Below are positions 51,801 to 64,000 of a stretch of DNA of 64,000 nt, in pieces. Origin of the DNA: Hedera helix (taxonomy: Eukaryota; Streptophyta; Magnoliopsida; Apiales; Araliaceae); contig OX359278.1 in NCBI GenBank assembly GCA_947179155.2, forward strand, positions 24,042,744-24,106,743, in the 5' to 3' direction. The notes beneath the pieces were generated by a model that saw only the letters and a program-made list of their open reading frames with translations, was not told the DNA's origin and did no database searches. Numbering within the stretch: the first letter of the stretch is position 1; each line of letters begins with the position of its first letter. The position numbers and the translations under genes are program-made.

Positions 51801-54231
51801 CGAAGTAATATGACTCTTAATCACCTATTTGTTTTCAAATTTCGAGGAAAGAACGAAACGAATAGCGAGTTTCCTCAAATGAAGACTTGTGTGCGTTGTA
51901 CGCATTGGTTTCAATGAGAGAGTGATAGGATTGGTCCTTTTGAGGCTAACCGATGTATAACGAAGTAATATGACTCTTAATCACCTATTTGATAGCAAAA
52001 TTTGAGGAAAGAACGAAACGAATAGCGAGTTTCCTCAAATGAAGACTTGTGTGCGTTGTACGCATTGTTCTCGATGCGAGAGTGATAGGATTGGTTCTTT
52101 TGAGACTAACCGATGTATAACGAAGTAATATGACTCTTAATCACCTATATGTTTTCAAATTTCGAGGAAAGAACGAAACGAATAGCGAGTTTCCTCAAAT
52201 GAAGACTTGTGTGCGTTGTACGCATTGGTTTCAATGAGAGAGTGATAGGATTGGTCCTTTTGACTCTAACCGATGTATAACGAAGTAATATGACTCTTAA
52301 TCACCTATTTGTTTGCAAATTTTGAGAAAAGAACGAAACGAATAGCGAGTTTCCTCAAATGAAGACTTGTGTGCGTTGTACGCATTGTTCTCGATGCGAG
52401 AGTGATAGGATTGGTTCTTTTGAGACTAACCGATGTATAACGAAGTAATATGACTCTTAATCACCTATTTGTTTTCAAATTTCGAGGAAAGAACAAAACG
52501 AATAGCGAGTTTCCTCAAATGAACACTTGTGTGCGTTGTACGCATTGGTTTCAATGAGAGAGTGATAGGATTGCTCCTTTTGAGGCTAACCGATGTATAA
52601 CGAAGTAATATGACTCTTAATCACCTATTTGATAGCAAAATTTGAGGAAAGAACGAAACGAATAGCGAGTTTCCTCAAATGAAGACTTGTGTGCGTTGTA
52701 CGCATTGTTCTCGATGCGAGAGTGATAGGATTGGTTCTTTTGAAACTAACCGATGTATAACGAAGTAATATGACTCTTAATCACCTATTTGTTTGCAAAT
52801 TTAGAGGAAATAACGAAACGAATAGCGAGTTTCCTCAAATGAAGACTTGTGTGCGTTGTACGCATTGTTCTCAATGCAAGAGTGAGAGGATTGGTTCTTT
52901 TGAGACTAACCGATGTATAACGAAGTAATATGACTCTTAATCACCTATTTGTTTTCAAATTTAGAGGAAATAACGAAACGAATAGCGAGTTTCCTCAAAT
53001 GAAGACTTGTGTGCGTTGTACGCATTGGTTTCAATGAGAGAGTGATAGGATTGCTCCTTTTGAGGCTAACCGATGTATAACGAAGTAATATCACTCTTAA
53101 TCACCTATTTGATAGCAAAATTTGAGGAAAGAACGAAACGAATAGCGAGTTTCCTCAAATGAAGACTTGTGTGCGTTGTACGCATTGTTCTCGATGGGAG
53201 AGTGATAGGATTGGTTCTTTTGAGGCTAACCGATGTATACCGAAGTAATATGACTCTTAATCACCTATTTGTTTGCAAATTTTGAGAAAAGAACGAAACG
53301 AATAGCGAGTTTCCTCAAATGAAGACTTGTGTGCGTTGTACGCATTGTTCTCGATGCGAGAGTGATAGGATTGGTTCTTTTGAGACTAACCGATGTATAA
53401 CGAAGTAATATGACTCTTAATCACCTATTTGTTTTCAAATTTCGAGGAAAGAACGAAACGAATAGCGAGTTTCCTCAAATGAAGACTTGTGTGCGTTGTA
53501 CGCATTGTTCTCGATGCGAGAGTGATAGGATTGGTTCTTTTGAAACTAACCGATGTATAACGAAGTAATATGACTCTTAATCACCTATTTGTTTTCAAAT
53601 TTCGAGGAAAGAACGAAACGAATAGCGAGTTTCCTCAAATGAAGACTTGTGTGCATTGTACGCATTGTTATCGATGCGAGAGTGATAGGATTGGTTCTTT
53701 TGAAACTAACCGATGTATAACGAAGTAATATGACTCTTAATCACCTATTTGTTTGCAAATTTAGAGGAAATAACGAAACGAATAGCGAGTTTCCTCAAAT
53801 GAAGACTTGTGTGCGTTGTACGCATTGTTCTCGATGCGAGAGTGATAGGATTGGTCCTTTTGAGGATAACCGATGTATAACGAAGTAATATGACTCTTAA
53901 TCACCTATTTGTTTGCAAATTTTGAGAAAAGAACGAAACGAATAGCGAGTTTCCTCAAATGAAGACTTGTGTGCGTTGTACGCATTGTTCTCGATGCGAG
54001 AGTGATAGGATTGGTCCTTTTGAGGCTAAACGATGTATAACGAAGTAATATGACTCTTAATCACCTATTTGTTTGCAAATTTTGAGAAAAGAACGAAACG
54101 AATAGCGAGTTTCCTCAAATGACGACTTATGTGCGTTGTACGCATTGTTCTCGATGCGAGAGTGATAGGATTGGTTCTTTTGAGACTAACCGATGTATAA
54201 CGAAGTAATATGACTCTTAATCACCTATTTG
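42872..54231 (+). repeat. 42-monomer HOR spacing (6720 bp), 29 monomers shared
   Basis: The 29 monomers 42872-47511 recur at 49592-54231. Markers at lag 6720 are AATGAAGTAAT (43160 and 49880), ACTTATGTG (43887 and 50607; 47407 and 54127), CGCAATGTTC (44061 and 50781), TTGACTCTAACC (near 45540 and 52260), GAACAAAACG with GAACACTTG (45771 and 52491), GATGGGAGAG (46473 and 53193) and TGTTATCGATG (near 46947 and 53667). Between the copies, 47512-49591 holds 13 monomers; part of these (48152-48951, with AAGTAAGATGACTCTTAC) matches 41.9-42.7 kb at a lag of 39 monomers. Confidence 0.88.
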
Positions 54232-56951
54232 TTTGCAAATTTTGAGAAAAGAACGAAACGAATAGCGAGTTTCCTCAAATGAAGACTTGTGTGCGTTGTA
54301 CGCAATGTTCTCCATGCGAGAGTGATAGGATTGGTTCTTTTGAGACTAACCGATGTATAACGAAGTAATATGACTCTTAATCACCTATTTGTTTTCAAAT
54401 TTCGAGGAAAGAACGAAACGAATAGCGAGTTTCCTCAAATGAAGACTTGTGTGCGTTGTACGCATTGGTTTCAATGAGAGAGTGATAGGATTGGTCCTTT
54501 TGAGGCTAACCGATGTATAACGAAGTAATATGACTCTTAATCACCTATTTGATAGCAAAATTTGAGGAAAGAACGAAACGAATAGCGAGTTTCCTCAAAT
54601 GAAGACTTGTGTGCGTTGTACGCATTGTTCTCGATGCGAGAGTGATAGGATTGGTTCTTTTGAGACTAACCGATGTATAACGAAGTAATATGACTCTTAA
54701 TCACCTATATGTTTTCAAATTTCGAGGAAAGAACGAAACGAATAGCGAGTTTCCTCAAATGAAGACTTGTGTGCGTTGTACGCATTGGTTTCAATGAGAG
54801 AGTGATAGGATTGGTCCTTTTGACTCTAACCGATGTATAACGAAGTAATATGACTCTTAATCACCTATTTGTTTGCAAATTTTGAGAAAAGAACGAAACG
54901 AATAGCGAGTTTCCTCAAATGAAGACTTGTGTGCGTTGTACGCATTGTTCTCGATGCGAGAGTGATAGGATTGGTTCTTTTGAGACTAACCGATGTATAA
55001 CGAAGTAATATGACTCTTAATCACCTATTTGTTTTCAAATTTCGAGGAAAGAACAAAACGAATAGCGAGTTTCCTCAAATGAACACTTGTGTGCGTTGTA
55101 CGCATTGGTTTCAATGAGAGAGTGATAGGATTGCTCCTTTTGAGGCTAACCGATGTATAACGAAGTAATATGACTCTTAATCACCTATTTGATAGCAAAA
55201 TTTGAGGAAAGAACGAAACGAATAGCGAGTTTCCTCAAATGAAGACTTGTGTGCGTTGTACGCATTGTTCTCGATGCGAGAGTGATAGGATTGGTTCTTT
55301 TGAAACTAACCGATGTATAACGAAGTAATATGACTCTTAATCACCTATTTGTTTGCAAATTTAGAGGAAATAACGAAACGAATAGCGACTTTCCTCAAAT
55401 GAAGACTTGTGTGCGTTGTACGCATTGTTCTCGATGCGAGAGTGATAGGATTGGTTCTTTTGAGACTAACCGATGTATAACGAAGTAATATGACTCTTAA
55501 TCACCTATTTGTTTTCAAATTTAGAGGAAATAACGAAACGAATAGCGAGTTTCCTCAAATGAAGACTTGTGTGCGTTGTACGCATTGGTTTCAATGAGAG
55601 AGTGATAGGATTGCTCCTTTTGAGGCTAACCGATGTATAACGAAGTAATATGACTCTTAATCACCTATTTGATAGCAAAATTTGAGGAAAGAACGAAACG
55701 AATAGCGAGTTTCCTCAAATGAAGACTTGTGTGCGTTGTACGCATTGTTCTCGATGGGAGAGTGATAGGATTGGTTCTTTTGAGGCTAACCGATGTATAC
55801 CGAAGTAATATGACTCTTAATCACCTATTTGTTTGCAAATTTTGAGAAAAGAACGAAACGAATAGCGAGTTTCCTCAAATGAAGACTTGTGTGCGTTGTA
55901 CGCATTGTTCTCGATGCGAGAGTGATAGGATTGGTTCTTTTGAGACTAACCGATGTATAACGAAGTAATATGACTCTTAATCACCTATTTGTTTTCAAAT
56001 TTCGAGGAAAGAACGAAACGAATAGCGAGTTTCCTCAAATGAAGACTTGTGTGCGTTGTACGCATTGTTCTCGATGCGAGAGTGATAGGATTGGTTCTTT
56101 TGAAACTAACCGATGTATAACGAAGTAATATGACTCTTAATCACCTATTTGTTTTCAAATTTCGAGGAAAGAACGAAACGAATAGCGAGTTTCCTCAAAT
56201 GAAGACTTGTGTGCATTGTACGCATTGTTATCGATGCGAGAGTGATAGGATTGGTTCTTTTGAAACTAACCGATGTATAACGAAGTAATATGACTCTTAA
56301 TCACCTATTTGTTTGCAAATTTAGAGGAAATAACGAAACGAATAGCGAGTTTCCTCAAATGAAGACTTGTGTGCGTTGTACGCATTGTTCTCGATGCGAG
56401 AGTGATAGGATTGGTCCTTTTGAGGCTAACCGATGTATAACGAAGTAATATGACTCTTAATCACCTATTTGTTTGCAAATTTTGAGAAAAGAACGAAACG
56501 AATGGCGAGTTTCCTCAAATGAAGACTTGTGTGCGTTGTACGCATTGTTCTCGATGCGAGAGTGATAGGATTGGTCCTTTTGAGGCTAACCGATGTATAA
56601 CGAAGTAATATGACTCTTAATCACCTATTTGTTTGCAAATTTTGAGAAAAGAACGAAACGAATAGCGAGTTTCCTCAAATGAAGACTTGTGTGCGTTGTA
56701 CGCATTGTTCTCGATGCGAGAGTGATAGGATTGGTTCTTTTGAGACTAACCGATGTATAACGAAGTAATATGACTCTTAATCACCTATTTGTTTGCAAAT
56801 TTTGAGAAAAGAACGAAACGAATAGCGAGTTTCCTCAAATGAAGACTTGTGTGCGTTGTACGCAATGTTCTCAATGCGAGAGTGATAGGATTGGTTCTTT
56901 TGAGACTAACCGATGTATAACGAAGTAATATGACTCTTAATCACCTATATG
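51832..56951 (+). repeat. 16-monomer tandem duplication (2560 bp)
   Basis: Units 51832-54391 and 54392-56951 are adjacent and share haplotype order. Markers at lag 2560 are TTGACTCTAACC (52260 and 54820), GAACAAAACG (52491 and 55051), GATGGGAGAG (53193 and 55753), TGTTATCGATG (53667 and 56227) and CGCAATGTTC (54301 and 56861). The same 16-monomer theme also appears around 45.1-47.5 kb and, with indels, at 39.3-41.8 kb. One slot differs: monomer 55352 has GCGACTTTCC and CGATGCGAG like 46072, whereas 52792 has GCGAGTTTCC and CAATGCAAGAGTGAGAGG. Confidence 0.88.
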
Positions 56952-59900
56952 TTTTCAAATTTCGAGGAAAGAACGAAACGAATAGCGAGTTTCCTCAAAT
57001 GAAGACTTGTGTGCGTTGTACGCATTGGTTTCAATGAGAGAGTGATAGGATTGGTCCTTTTGAGGCTAACCGATGTATAACGAAGTAATATGACTCTTAA
57101 TCACCTATTTGTTTGCAAATTTTGAGGAAAGAACGAAACGAATAGCGAGTTTCCTCAAATGAAGACTTGTGTGCGTTGTACGCATTGTTCTCGATGCGAG
57201 AGTGATAGGATTGGTTCTTTTGAGACTAACCGATGTATAACGAAGTAATATGACTCTTAATCACCTATATGTTTTCAAATTTCGAGGAAAGAACGAAACG
57301 AATAGCGAGTTTCCTCAAATGAAGACTTGTGTGCGTTGTACGCATTGGTTTCAATGCGAGAGTGATAGGATTGGTCCTTTTGAGGCTAACCGATGTATAA
57401 CGAAGTAATATGACTCTTAATCACCTATTTGTTTGCAAATTTTGAGAAAAGAACGAAACGAATAGCGAGTTTCCTCAAATGAAGACTTGTGTGCGTTGTA
57501 CGCATTGTTCTCGATGCGAGAGTGATAGGATTGGTTCTTTTGAGACTAACCGATGTATAACGAAGTAATATGACTCTTACTCACCTTTTTGTTTTCAAAT
57601 TTAGAGGAAATAACGAAACGAATAGCGACTTTCCTCAAATGAAGACTTGTGTGCGTTGTACGCATTGTTCTCGATGCGAGAGTGATAGGATTGGTTCTTT
57701 TGAGACTAACCGATGTATAACGAAGTAATATGACTCTTAATCACCTATTTGTTTTCAAATTTCGAGGAAAGAACGAAACGAATAGCGAGTTTCCTCAAAT
57801 GAAGACTTGTGTGCGTTGTACGCATTGTTCTCGATGCGAGAGTGATAGGATTGGTTCTTTTGAAACTAACCGATGTATAACGAAGTAATATGACTCTTAA
57901 TCACCTATTTGTTTTCAAATTTCGAGGAAAGAACGAAACGAATAGCGAGTTTCCTCAAATGAAGACTTGTGTGCGTTGTACGCATTGTTGTCGATGCGAG
58001 AGTGATAGGATTGGTTCTTTTGAAACTAACCGATGTATAACGAAGTAATATGACTTTTAATCACCTATTTGTTTTCAAATTTCGAGGAAAGAACGAAACG
58101 AATAGCGAGTTTGCTCAAATGAAGACTTGTGTGCGTTGTACGCATTGTTCTCGATGCGAGAGTGATAGGATTGGTTCTTTTGAGACTAACCGATGTATAA
58201 CGAATAAATATGACTCTTAATCACCTTTTTGTTTTCAAATTTAGAGGAAATAACGAAACGAATAGCGAGTTTTCTCAAATGAAGACTTGTGTGCGTTGTA
58301 CGCATTGGTTTCAATGAGAGAGTGATAGGATTGGTCCTTTTGAGGCTAACCGATGTATAACGAAGTAATATGACTCTTAATCACCTATTTGTTTGCAAAT
58401 TTAGAGGAAATAACGAAACGAATAGCGAGTTTCCTCAAATGAAGACTTGTGTGCGTTGTACGCATTGTTCTCGATGCGAGAGTGATAGGATTGTTTCTTT
58501 TGAGACTAACCGATGTATAACGAAGTAATATGACTCTTAATCACCTATTTGTTTTCAAATTTAGAGGAAATAACGAAACGAATAGCGAGTTTCCTCAAAT
58601 GAAGACTTGTGTGCGTTGTACGCATTGTTCTCGATGCGAGAGTGATAGGATTGGTTCTTTTGAGACTAACCGATGTATAACGAATAAATATGACTCTTAA
58701 TCACCTTTTTGTTTTCAAATTTAGAGGAAATAACGAAACGACTAGCGACTTTCCTCAAATGAAGACTTGTGTGCGTTGTACGCATTGTTCTCGATGCGAG
58801 AGTGATAGGATTGGTTCTTTTGAGACTAACCGATGTATAACGAAGTAATATGACTCTTAATCACCTATTTGTTTTCAAATTTCGAGGAAAGAACGAAACG
58901 AATAGCGAGTTTCCTCAAATGAAGACTTGTGTGCGTTGTACGCATTGTTCTCGATGCGAGAGTGATAGGATTGGTTCTTTTGAAACTAACCGATGTATAA
59001 CGAAGTAATATGACTCTTAATCACCTATTTGTTTTCAAATTTCGAGGAAAGAACGAAACGAATAGCGAGTTTCATCAAATGAAGACTTGTGTGCGTTGTA
59101 CGCATTGTTCTCGATGCGAGAGTGATAGGATTGGTTTTTTTTAAACTAACCGATGTATAACGAAGTAATATGACTCTTAATCACCTATTTGTTTTCAAAT
59201 TTCGAGGAAAGAACGAAACGAATAGCGAGTTTCCTCAAATGAAGACTTGTGTGCGTTGTACGCATTGTTCTCGATGCGAGAGTGGTAGGATTGGTTCTTT
59301 TGAGACTAACCGATGTATAACGAAGTAATATGACTCTTAATCACCTATTTGTTTTCAAATTTAGAGGAAATAACGAAACGAATAGCGAGTTTCCTCAAAT
59401 GAAGACTTGTGTGCGTTGTACGCATTGTTCTCGATGCGAGAGTGATAGGATTGGTCCTTTTGAGGCTAACCGATGTATAACGAAGTAATATGACTCTTAA
59501 TCACCTATTTGTTTGCAAATTTTGAGGAAAGAACGAAACGAATAGCGAGGTTCCTCAAATGAAGACTTGTGTGCGTTGTACGCATTGTTCTCGATGCGAG
59601 AGTGATAGGATTGGTTCTTTTGCGACTAACCGATGTATAACGAAGTAATATGACTCTTAATCACCTATTTGTTTGCAAATTTTGAGAAAAGAACGAAACG
59701 AATAGCGAGTTTCCTCAAATGAAGACTTGTGTGAGTTGTACGCATTGTTCTTGATGCGAGAGTGATAGGATTGGTTCTTTTGAGACTAACCGATGTATAA
59801 CGAAGTAATATGACTCTTAATCACCTATATGTTTTCAAATTTCGAGGAAAGAACGAAACGAATAGCGAGTTTTCTCAAATGAAGACTTGTGTGCGTTGTA

Positions 59901-62900
59901 CGCATTGGTGTCAATGAGAGAGTGATAGGATTGGTCCTTTTGAGGCAAACCGATGTATAACGAAGTAATATGACTCTTAATCACCTATTTGTTTGCAAAT
60001 TTTGAGAAAAGAACGAAACGAATAGCGAGTTTCCTCAAATGAAGACTTGTGTGCGTTGTACGCATTGTTCTCGATGCGAGAGTGATAGGATTGGTTCTTT
60101 TGAGACTAACCGATGTATAACGAAGTAATATGACTCTTAATCACCTATATGTTTTCAAATTTCAAGGAAAGAACGAAACGAATAGCGAGTTTCCTCAAAT
60201 GAAGACTTGTGTGCGTTGTACGCATTGGTTTCAATGAGAGAGTGATAGGATTGGTCCTTTTGAGGCTAACCGATGTATAACGAAGTAATATGACTCTTAA
60301 TCACCTATTTGTTTGCAAATTTTGAGGAAATAACGAAACGAATAGCGAGTTTCCTCAAATGAAGACTTGTGTGCGTTGTACGCATTGTTCTCGATGCGAG
60401 AGTGATAGGATTGGTTCTTTTGAGACTAACCGATGTATAACGAAGTAATATGACTCTTAATCACCTATTTGTTTTCAAATTTCGAGGAAAGAACGAAACG
60501 AATAGCGAGTTTCCTCAAATGAAGACTTGTGTGCGTTGTACGCATTGGTTTCAATGAGAGAGTGATAGGATTGCTCCTTTTGAGGCTAACCGATGTATAA
60601 CGAAGTAATATGACTCTTAATCACCTATTTGATAGCAAAATTTGAGGAAAGAACGAAACGAATAGCGAGTTTCCTCAAATGAAGACTTGTGTGCGTTGTA
60701 CGCATTGTTCTCGATGCGAGAGTGATAGGATTGGTTCTTTTGAAACTAACCGATGTATAACGAAGTAATATGACTCTTAATCACCTATTTGTTTGCAAAT
60801 TTAGAGGAAATAACGAAACGAATAGCGAGTTTCCTCAAATGAAGACTTGTGTGCGTTGTACGCATTGTTCTCAATGCAAGAGTGAGAGGATTGGTTCTTT
60901 TGAGACTAACCGATGTATAACGAAGTAATATGACTCTTAATCACCTATTTGTTTTCAAATTTAGAGGAAATAACGAAACGAATAGCGAGTTTCCTCAAAT
61001 GAAGACTTGTGTGCGTTGTACGCATTGTTCTCGATGCGAGAGTGATAGGATTGGTTCTTTAGAAACTAACCGATGTATAACGAAGTAATATGACTCTTAA
61101 TCACCTATTTGTTTTCAAATTTCGAGGAAAGAACGAAACGAATAGCGAGTTTCCTCAAATGAAGACTTGTGTGCGTTGTACGCATTGTTCTCGATGCGAG
61201 AGTGATAGGATTGGTTCTTTTGAAACTAACCGATGTATAACGAAGTAATATGACTCTTAATCACCTATTTGTTTGCAAATTTCGAGAAAAGAACGAAACG
61301 AATAGCGAGTTTCCTCAAATGAAGACTTGTGTGCGTTGTACGCATTGTTCTCGATGCGAGAGTGGTAGGATTGGTTCTTTTGAGACTAACCGATGTATAA
61401 CGAAGTAATATGACTCTTAATCACCTATTTGTTTTCAAATTTCGAGGAAAGAACGAAACGAATAGCGAGTTTCCTCAAATGAAGACTTGTGTGCGTTGTA
61501 CGCATTGTTCTCGATGCGAGAGTGATAGGATTGGTCCTTTTGAGGCTAACCGATGTATAACGAAGTAATATGACTCTTAATCACCTATTTGTTTTCAAAT
61601 TTAGAGGAAATAACGAAACGAATAGCGAGTTTCCTCAAATGAAGACTTGTGTGCGTTGTACGCATTGTTCTCGATGCGAGAGTGATAGGATTGGTTCTTT
61701 TGAGACTAACCGATGTATAACGAAGTAATATGACTCTTAATCACCTATTTGTTTGCAAATTTTGAGAAAAGAACGAAACGAATAGCGAGTTTCCTCAAAT
61801 GAAGACTTGTGTGCGTTGTACGCATTGTTCTCGATGCGAGAGTGATAGGATTGGTTCTTTTGAGACTAACCGATGTATAACGAAGTAATATGACTCTTAA
61901 TCACCTATTTGTTTTCAAATTTAGAGGAAATAACGAAACGAATAGCGAGTTTCCTCAAATGAAGACTTGTGTGCGTTGTACGCATTGTTCTCGATGCGAG
62001 AGTGATAGGATTGGTCCTTTTGAGGCTAACCGATGTATAACGAAGTAATATGACTCTTAATCACCTATTTGTTTTCAAATTTAGAGGAAATAACGAAACG
62101 AATAGCGAGTTTCCTCAAATGAAGACTTGTGTGCGTTGTACGCATTGTTCTCGATGCGAGAGTGATAGGATTGGTTCTTTTGAGGCTAACCGATGTATAA
62201 CGAAGTAATATGACTCTTAATCACCTATTTGTTTGCAAATTTTGAGGAAATAACGAAACGAATAGCGAGTTTCCTCAAATGAAGACTTGTGTGCGTTGTA
62301 CGCATTGTTCTCGATGCGAGAGTGATAGGATTGGTTCTTTTGAGACTAACCGATGTATAACGAAGTAATATGACTCTTAATCACCTATTTGTTTTCAAAT
62401 TTAGAGGAAATAACGAAACGAATAGCGAGTTTCCTCAAATGAAGACTTGTGTGCGTTGTACGCATTGTTCTCGATGCGAGAGTGGTAGGATTGGTTCTTT
62501 TGAGACTAACCGATGTATAACGAAGTAATATGACTCTTAATCACCTATTTGTTTGCAAATTTTGAGGAAAGAACGAAACGAATAGCGAGTTTCCTCAAAT
62601 GAAGACTTGTGTGCGTTGTACGCATTGTTCTCGATGCGAGAGTGATAGGATTGGTTCTTTTGAGACTAACCGATGTATAACGAAGTAATATGACTCTTAA
62701 TCACCTATTTGTTTTCAAATTTAGAGGAAATAACGAAACGAATAGCGAGTTTCCTCAAATGAAGACTTGTGTGCGTTGTACGCATTGTTCTCGATGCGAG
62801 AGTGATAGGATTGGTCCTTTTGAGGCTAACCGATGTATAACGAAGTAATATGACTCTTAATCACCTTTTTGTTTTCAAATTTAGAGGAAATAACGAAACG

Positions 62901-63991
62901 AATAGCGAGTTTCCTCAAATGAAGACTTGTGTGCGTTGTACGCATTGTTCTCGATGCGAGAGTGATAGGATTGGTTCTTTTGAGACTAACCGATGTATAA
63001 CGAATAAATATGACTCTTAATCACCTTTTTGTTTTCAAATTTAGAGGAAATAACGAAACGACTAGCGACTTTCCTCAAATGAAGACTTGTGTGCGTTGTA
63101 CGCATTGTTCTCGATGAGAGAGTGATAGGATTGGTCCTTTTGAGGCTAACCGATGTATAACGAAGTAATATGACTCTTAATCACCTATTTGTTTGCAAAT
63201 TTTGAGGAAATAACGAAACGAATAGCGAGTTTCCTCAAATGAAGACTTGTGTGCGTTGTACGCATTGTTCTCGATGCGAGAGTGATAGGATTGGTTCTTT
63301 TGAGACTAACCGATGTATAACGAAGTAATATGACTCTTAATCACCTATTTGTTTTCAAATTTCGAGGAAAGAACGAAACGAATAGCGAGTTTCCTCAAAT
63401 GAAGACTTGTGTGCGTTGTACGCATTGGTTTCAATGAGAGAGTGATAGGATTGCTCCTTTTGAGGCTAACCGATGTATAACGAAGTAATATGACTCTTAA
63501 TCACCTATTTGATAGCAAAATTTGAGGAAAGAACGAAACGAATAGCGAGTTTCCTCAAATGAAGACTTGTGTGCGTTGTACGCATTGTTCTCGATGCGAG
63601 AGTGATAGGATTGGTTCTTTTGAAACTAACCGATGTATAACGAAGTAATATGACTCTTAATCACCTATTTGTTTGCAAATTTAGAGGAAATAACGAAACG
63701 AATAGCGAGTTTCCTCAAATGAAGACTTGTGTGCGTTGTACGCATTGTTCTCAATGCAAGAGTGAGAGGATTGGTTCTTTTGAGACTAACCGATGTATAA
63801 CGAAGTAATATGACTCTTAATCACCTATTTGTTTTCAAATTTAGAGGAAATAACGAAACGAATAGCGAGTTTCCTCAAATGAAGACTTGTGTGCGTTGTA
63901 CGCATTGTTCTCGATGCGAGAGTGATAGGATTGGTTCTTTAGAAACTAACCGATGTATAACGAAGTAATATGACTCTTAATCACCTATTTG
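56952..63991 (+). repeat. Terminal satellite segment with 18- and 27-monomer lags
   Basis: The 44 complete monomers here show weaker HOR order. Monomers 60312-61111 recur at 63192-63991 (lag 2880 bp), marked by CTTTAGAAACT (61057 and 63937). The pair 58552-58871, with CGAATAAATATG and CGACTAGCGACTTT, recurs at 62872-63191 (lag 4320 bp); CGAATAAATATG also occurs at 58201. The GAGTGGTAGG variant occurs at about 59282, 61362 and 62482. All monomers are 160 bp. Confidence 0.78.
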
Positions 63992-64000
63992 TTTTCAAAT
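63992..64000 (+). repeat. Partial satellite monomer at window edge
   Basis: The last nine bases are the opening of monomer 401, so the array continues past the window. The left edge at base 1 likewise starts with a normal monomer, and no array boundary is visible on either side. Confidence 0.95.

Larger units (their letters stand above)
1..64000 (+). repeat. 160-bp satellite DNA array, 400 monomers
   Basis: The window is a head-to-tail array of a 160-bp monomer with no interruption. Every 160 bases the same landmarks return, for example GAAGACTTGTG at monomer position 50 and AATATGACTC at position 137. Adding up all length changes (two 3-bp losses, one 1-bp loss, net -2 in an indel cluster) predicts that 400 monomers end at 63991. 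The sequence there indeed reaches the monomer end, with 9 bases left over. All monomers face the same way. A typical unit has 24 C and 36 G (37.5% GC). Arrays like this are known as centromeric or heterochromatic satellites in eukaryotes; which one this is cannot be told from the sequence. No gene, RNA gene, mobile element or unique spacer is present. Confidence 0.98.

Noticed and set aside
1..64000. CRISPR array
   Set aside because: Repeats are 160 bp and directly abutting, with no unique spacers between short repeats and no cas genes.
1..64000. Ribosomal or 5S RNA gene repeats, tRNA genes, or telomere repeats
   Set aside because: The unit has no recognisable rRNA, tRNA cloverleaf or internal promoter boxes, and there are no short telomere-like repeats anywhere.
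1..64000. Transposable elements or retrotransposon insertions
   Set aside because: The 160-bp phase is never broken by foreign sequence; no terminal repeats, target-site duplications or reverse transcriptase-like reading frames are visible.

Overview
The whole window is one uninterrupted tandem satellite array. The repeat unit is 160 bp, about 37.5% GC, and every copy lies in the same orientation. Counting monomers gives 400 complete units (1-63991) plus the first 9 bases of the 401st (63992-64000). I see no protein gene, RNA gene, transposon, inversion or unique-sequence spacer anywhere in the 64 kb. This organisation points to the nuclear genome of a eukaryote, most likely centromeric or other constitutive heterochromatin. 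The 160-bp unit falls in the nucleosome-sized range common for plant and many animal satellites. I do not recognise the sequence as a named family and cannot name the species.

The monomers fall into a few recurring haplotypes. They are defined mainly by three variable windows (monomer positions about 1-20, 77-90 and 101-115), separated by blocks that hardly change. The haplotypes recur in fixed orders, giving local higher-order repeats (HORs) whose period changes along the array: 7 monomers (1120 bp) at 1-2400; a mosaic with 3-, 4-, 24-, 28- and 37-monomer lags at 2401-9850; 14 monomers (2237 bp) at about 9850-14240, with a nested 6-mer (960 bp) to 15354; 23 monomers (3680 bp) at 17.6-24.6 kb, flanked by two blocks 58 monomers (9280 bp) apart; 26 monomers (4160 bp) at 27.5-35.8 kb; 42 monomers (6720 bp) plus a 16-monomer (2560 bp) duplication at 42.9-57.0 kb; and 18- and 27-monomer lags at 57-64 kb.

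Length is almost perfectly conserved. Outside one short stretch there are only three length changes: the same 3-bp deletion at 10141 and 12378 (two copies of one HOR) and a 1-bp deletion at 26878. The exception is about 39670-41805, where I count 20 single-base indels in 13 monomers. That is so unlike the rest that a local consensus or assembly error is the leading explanation.

The monomer contains several short inverted repeats: a dyad of 7-11 bp around a 19-nt loop, a 5+5 dyad at positions 61-73, and a variable hairpin block at 71-90. These are visible in the sequence; a role in protein binding, recombination or centromere identity is only inference. Monomer numbering used throughout starts at base 1 of the window and is arbitrary.
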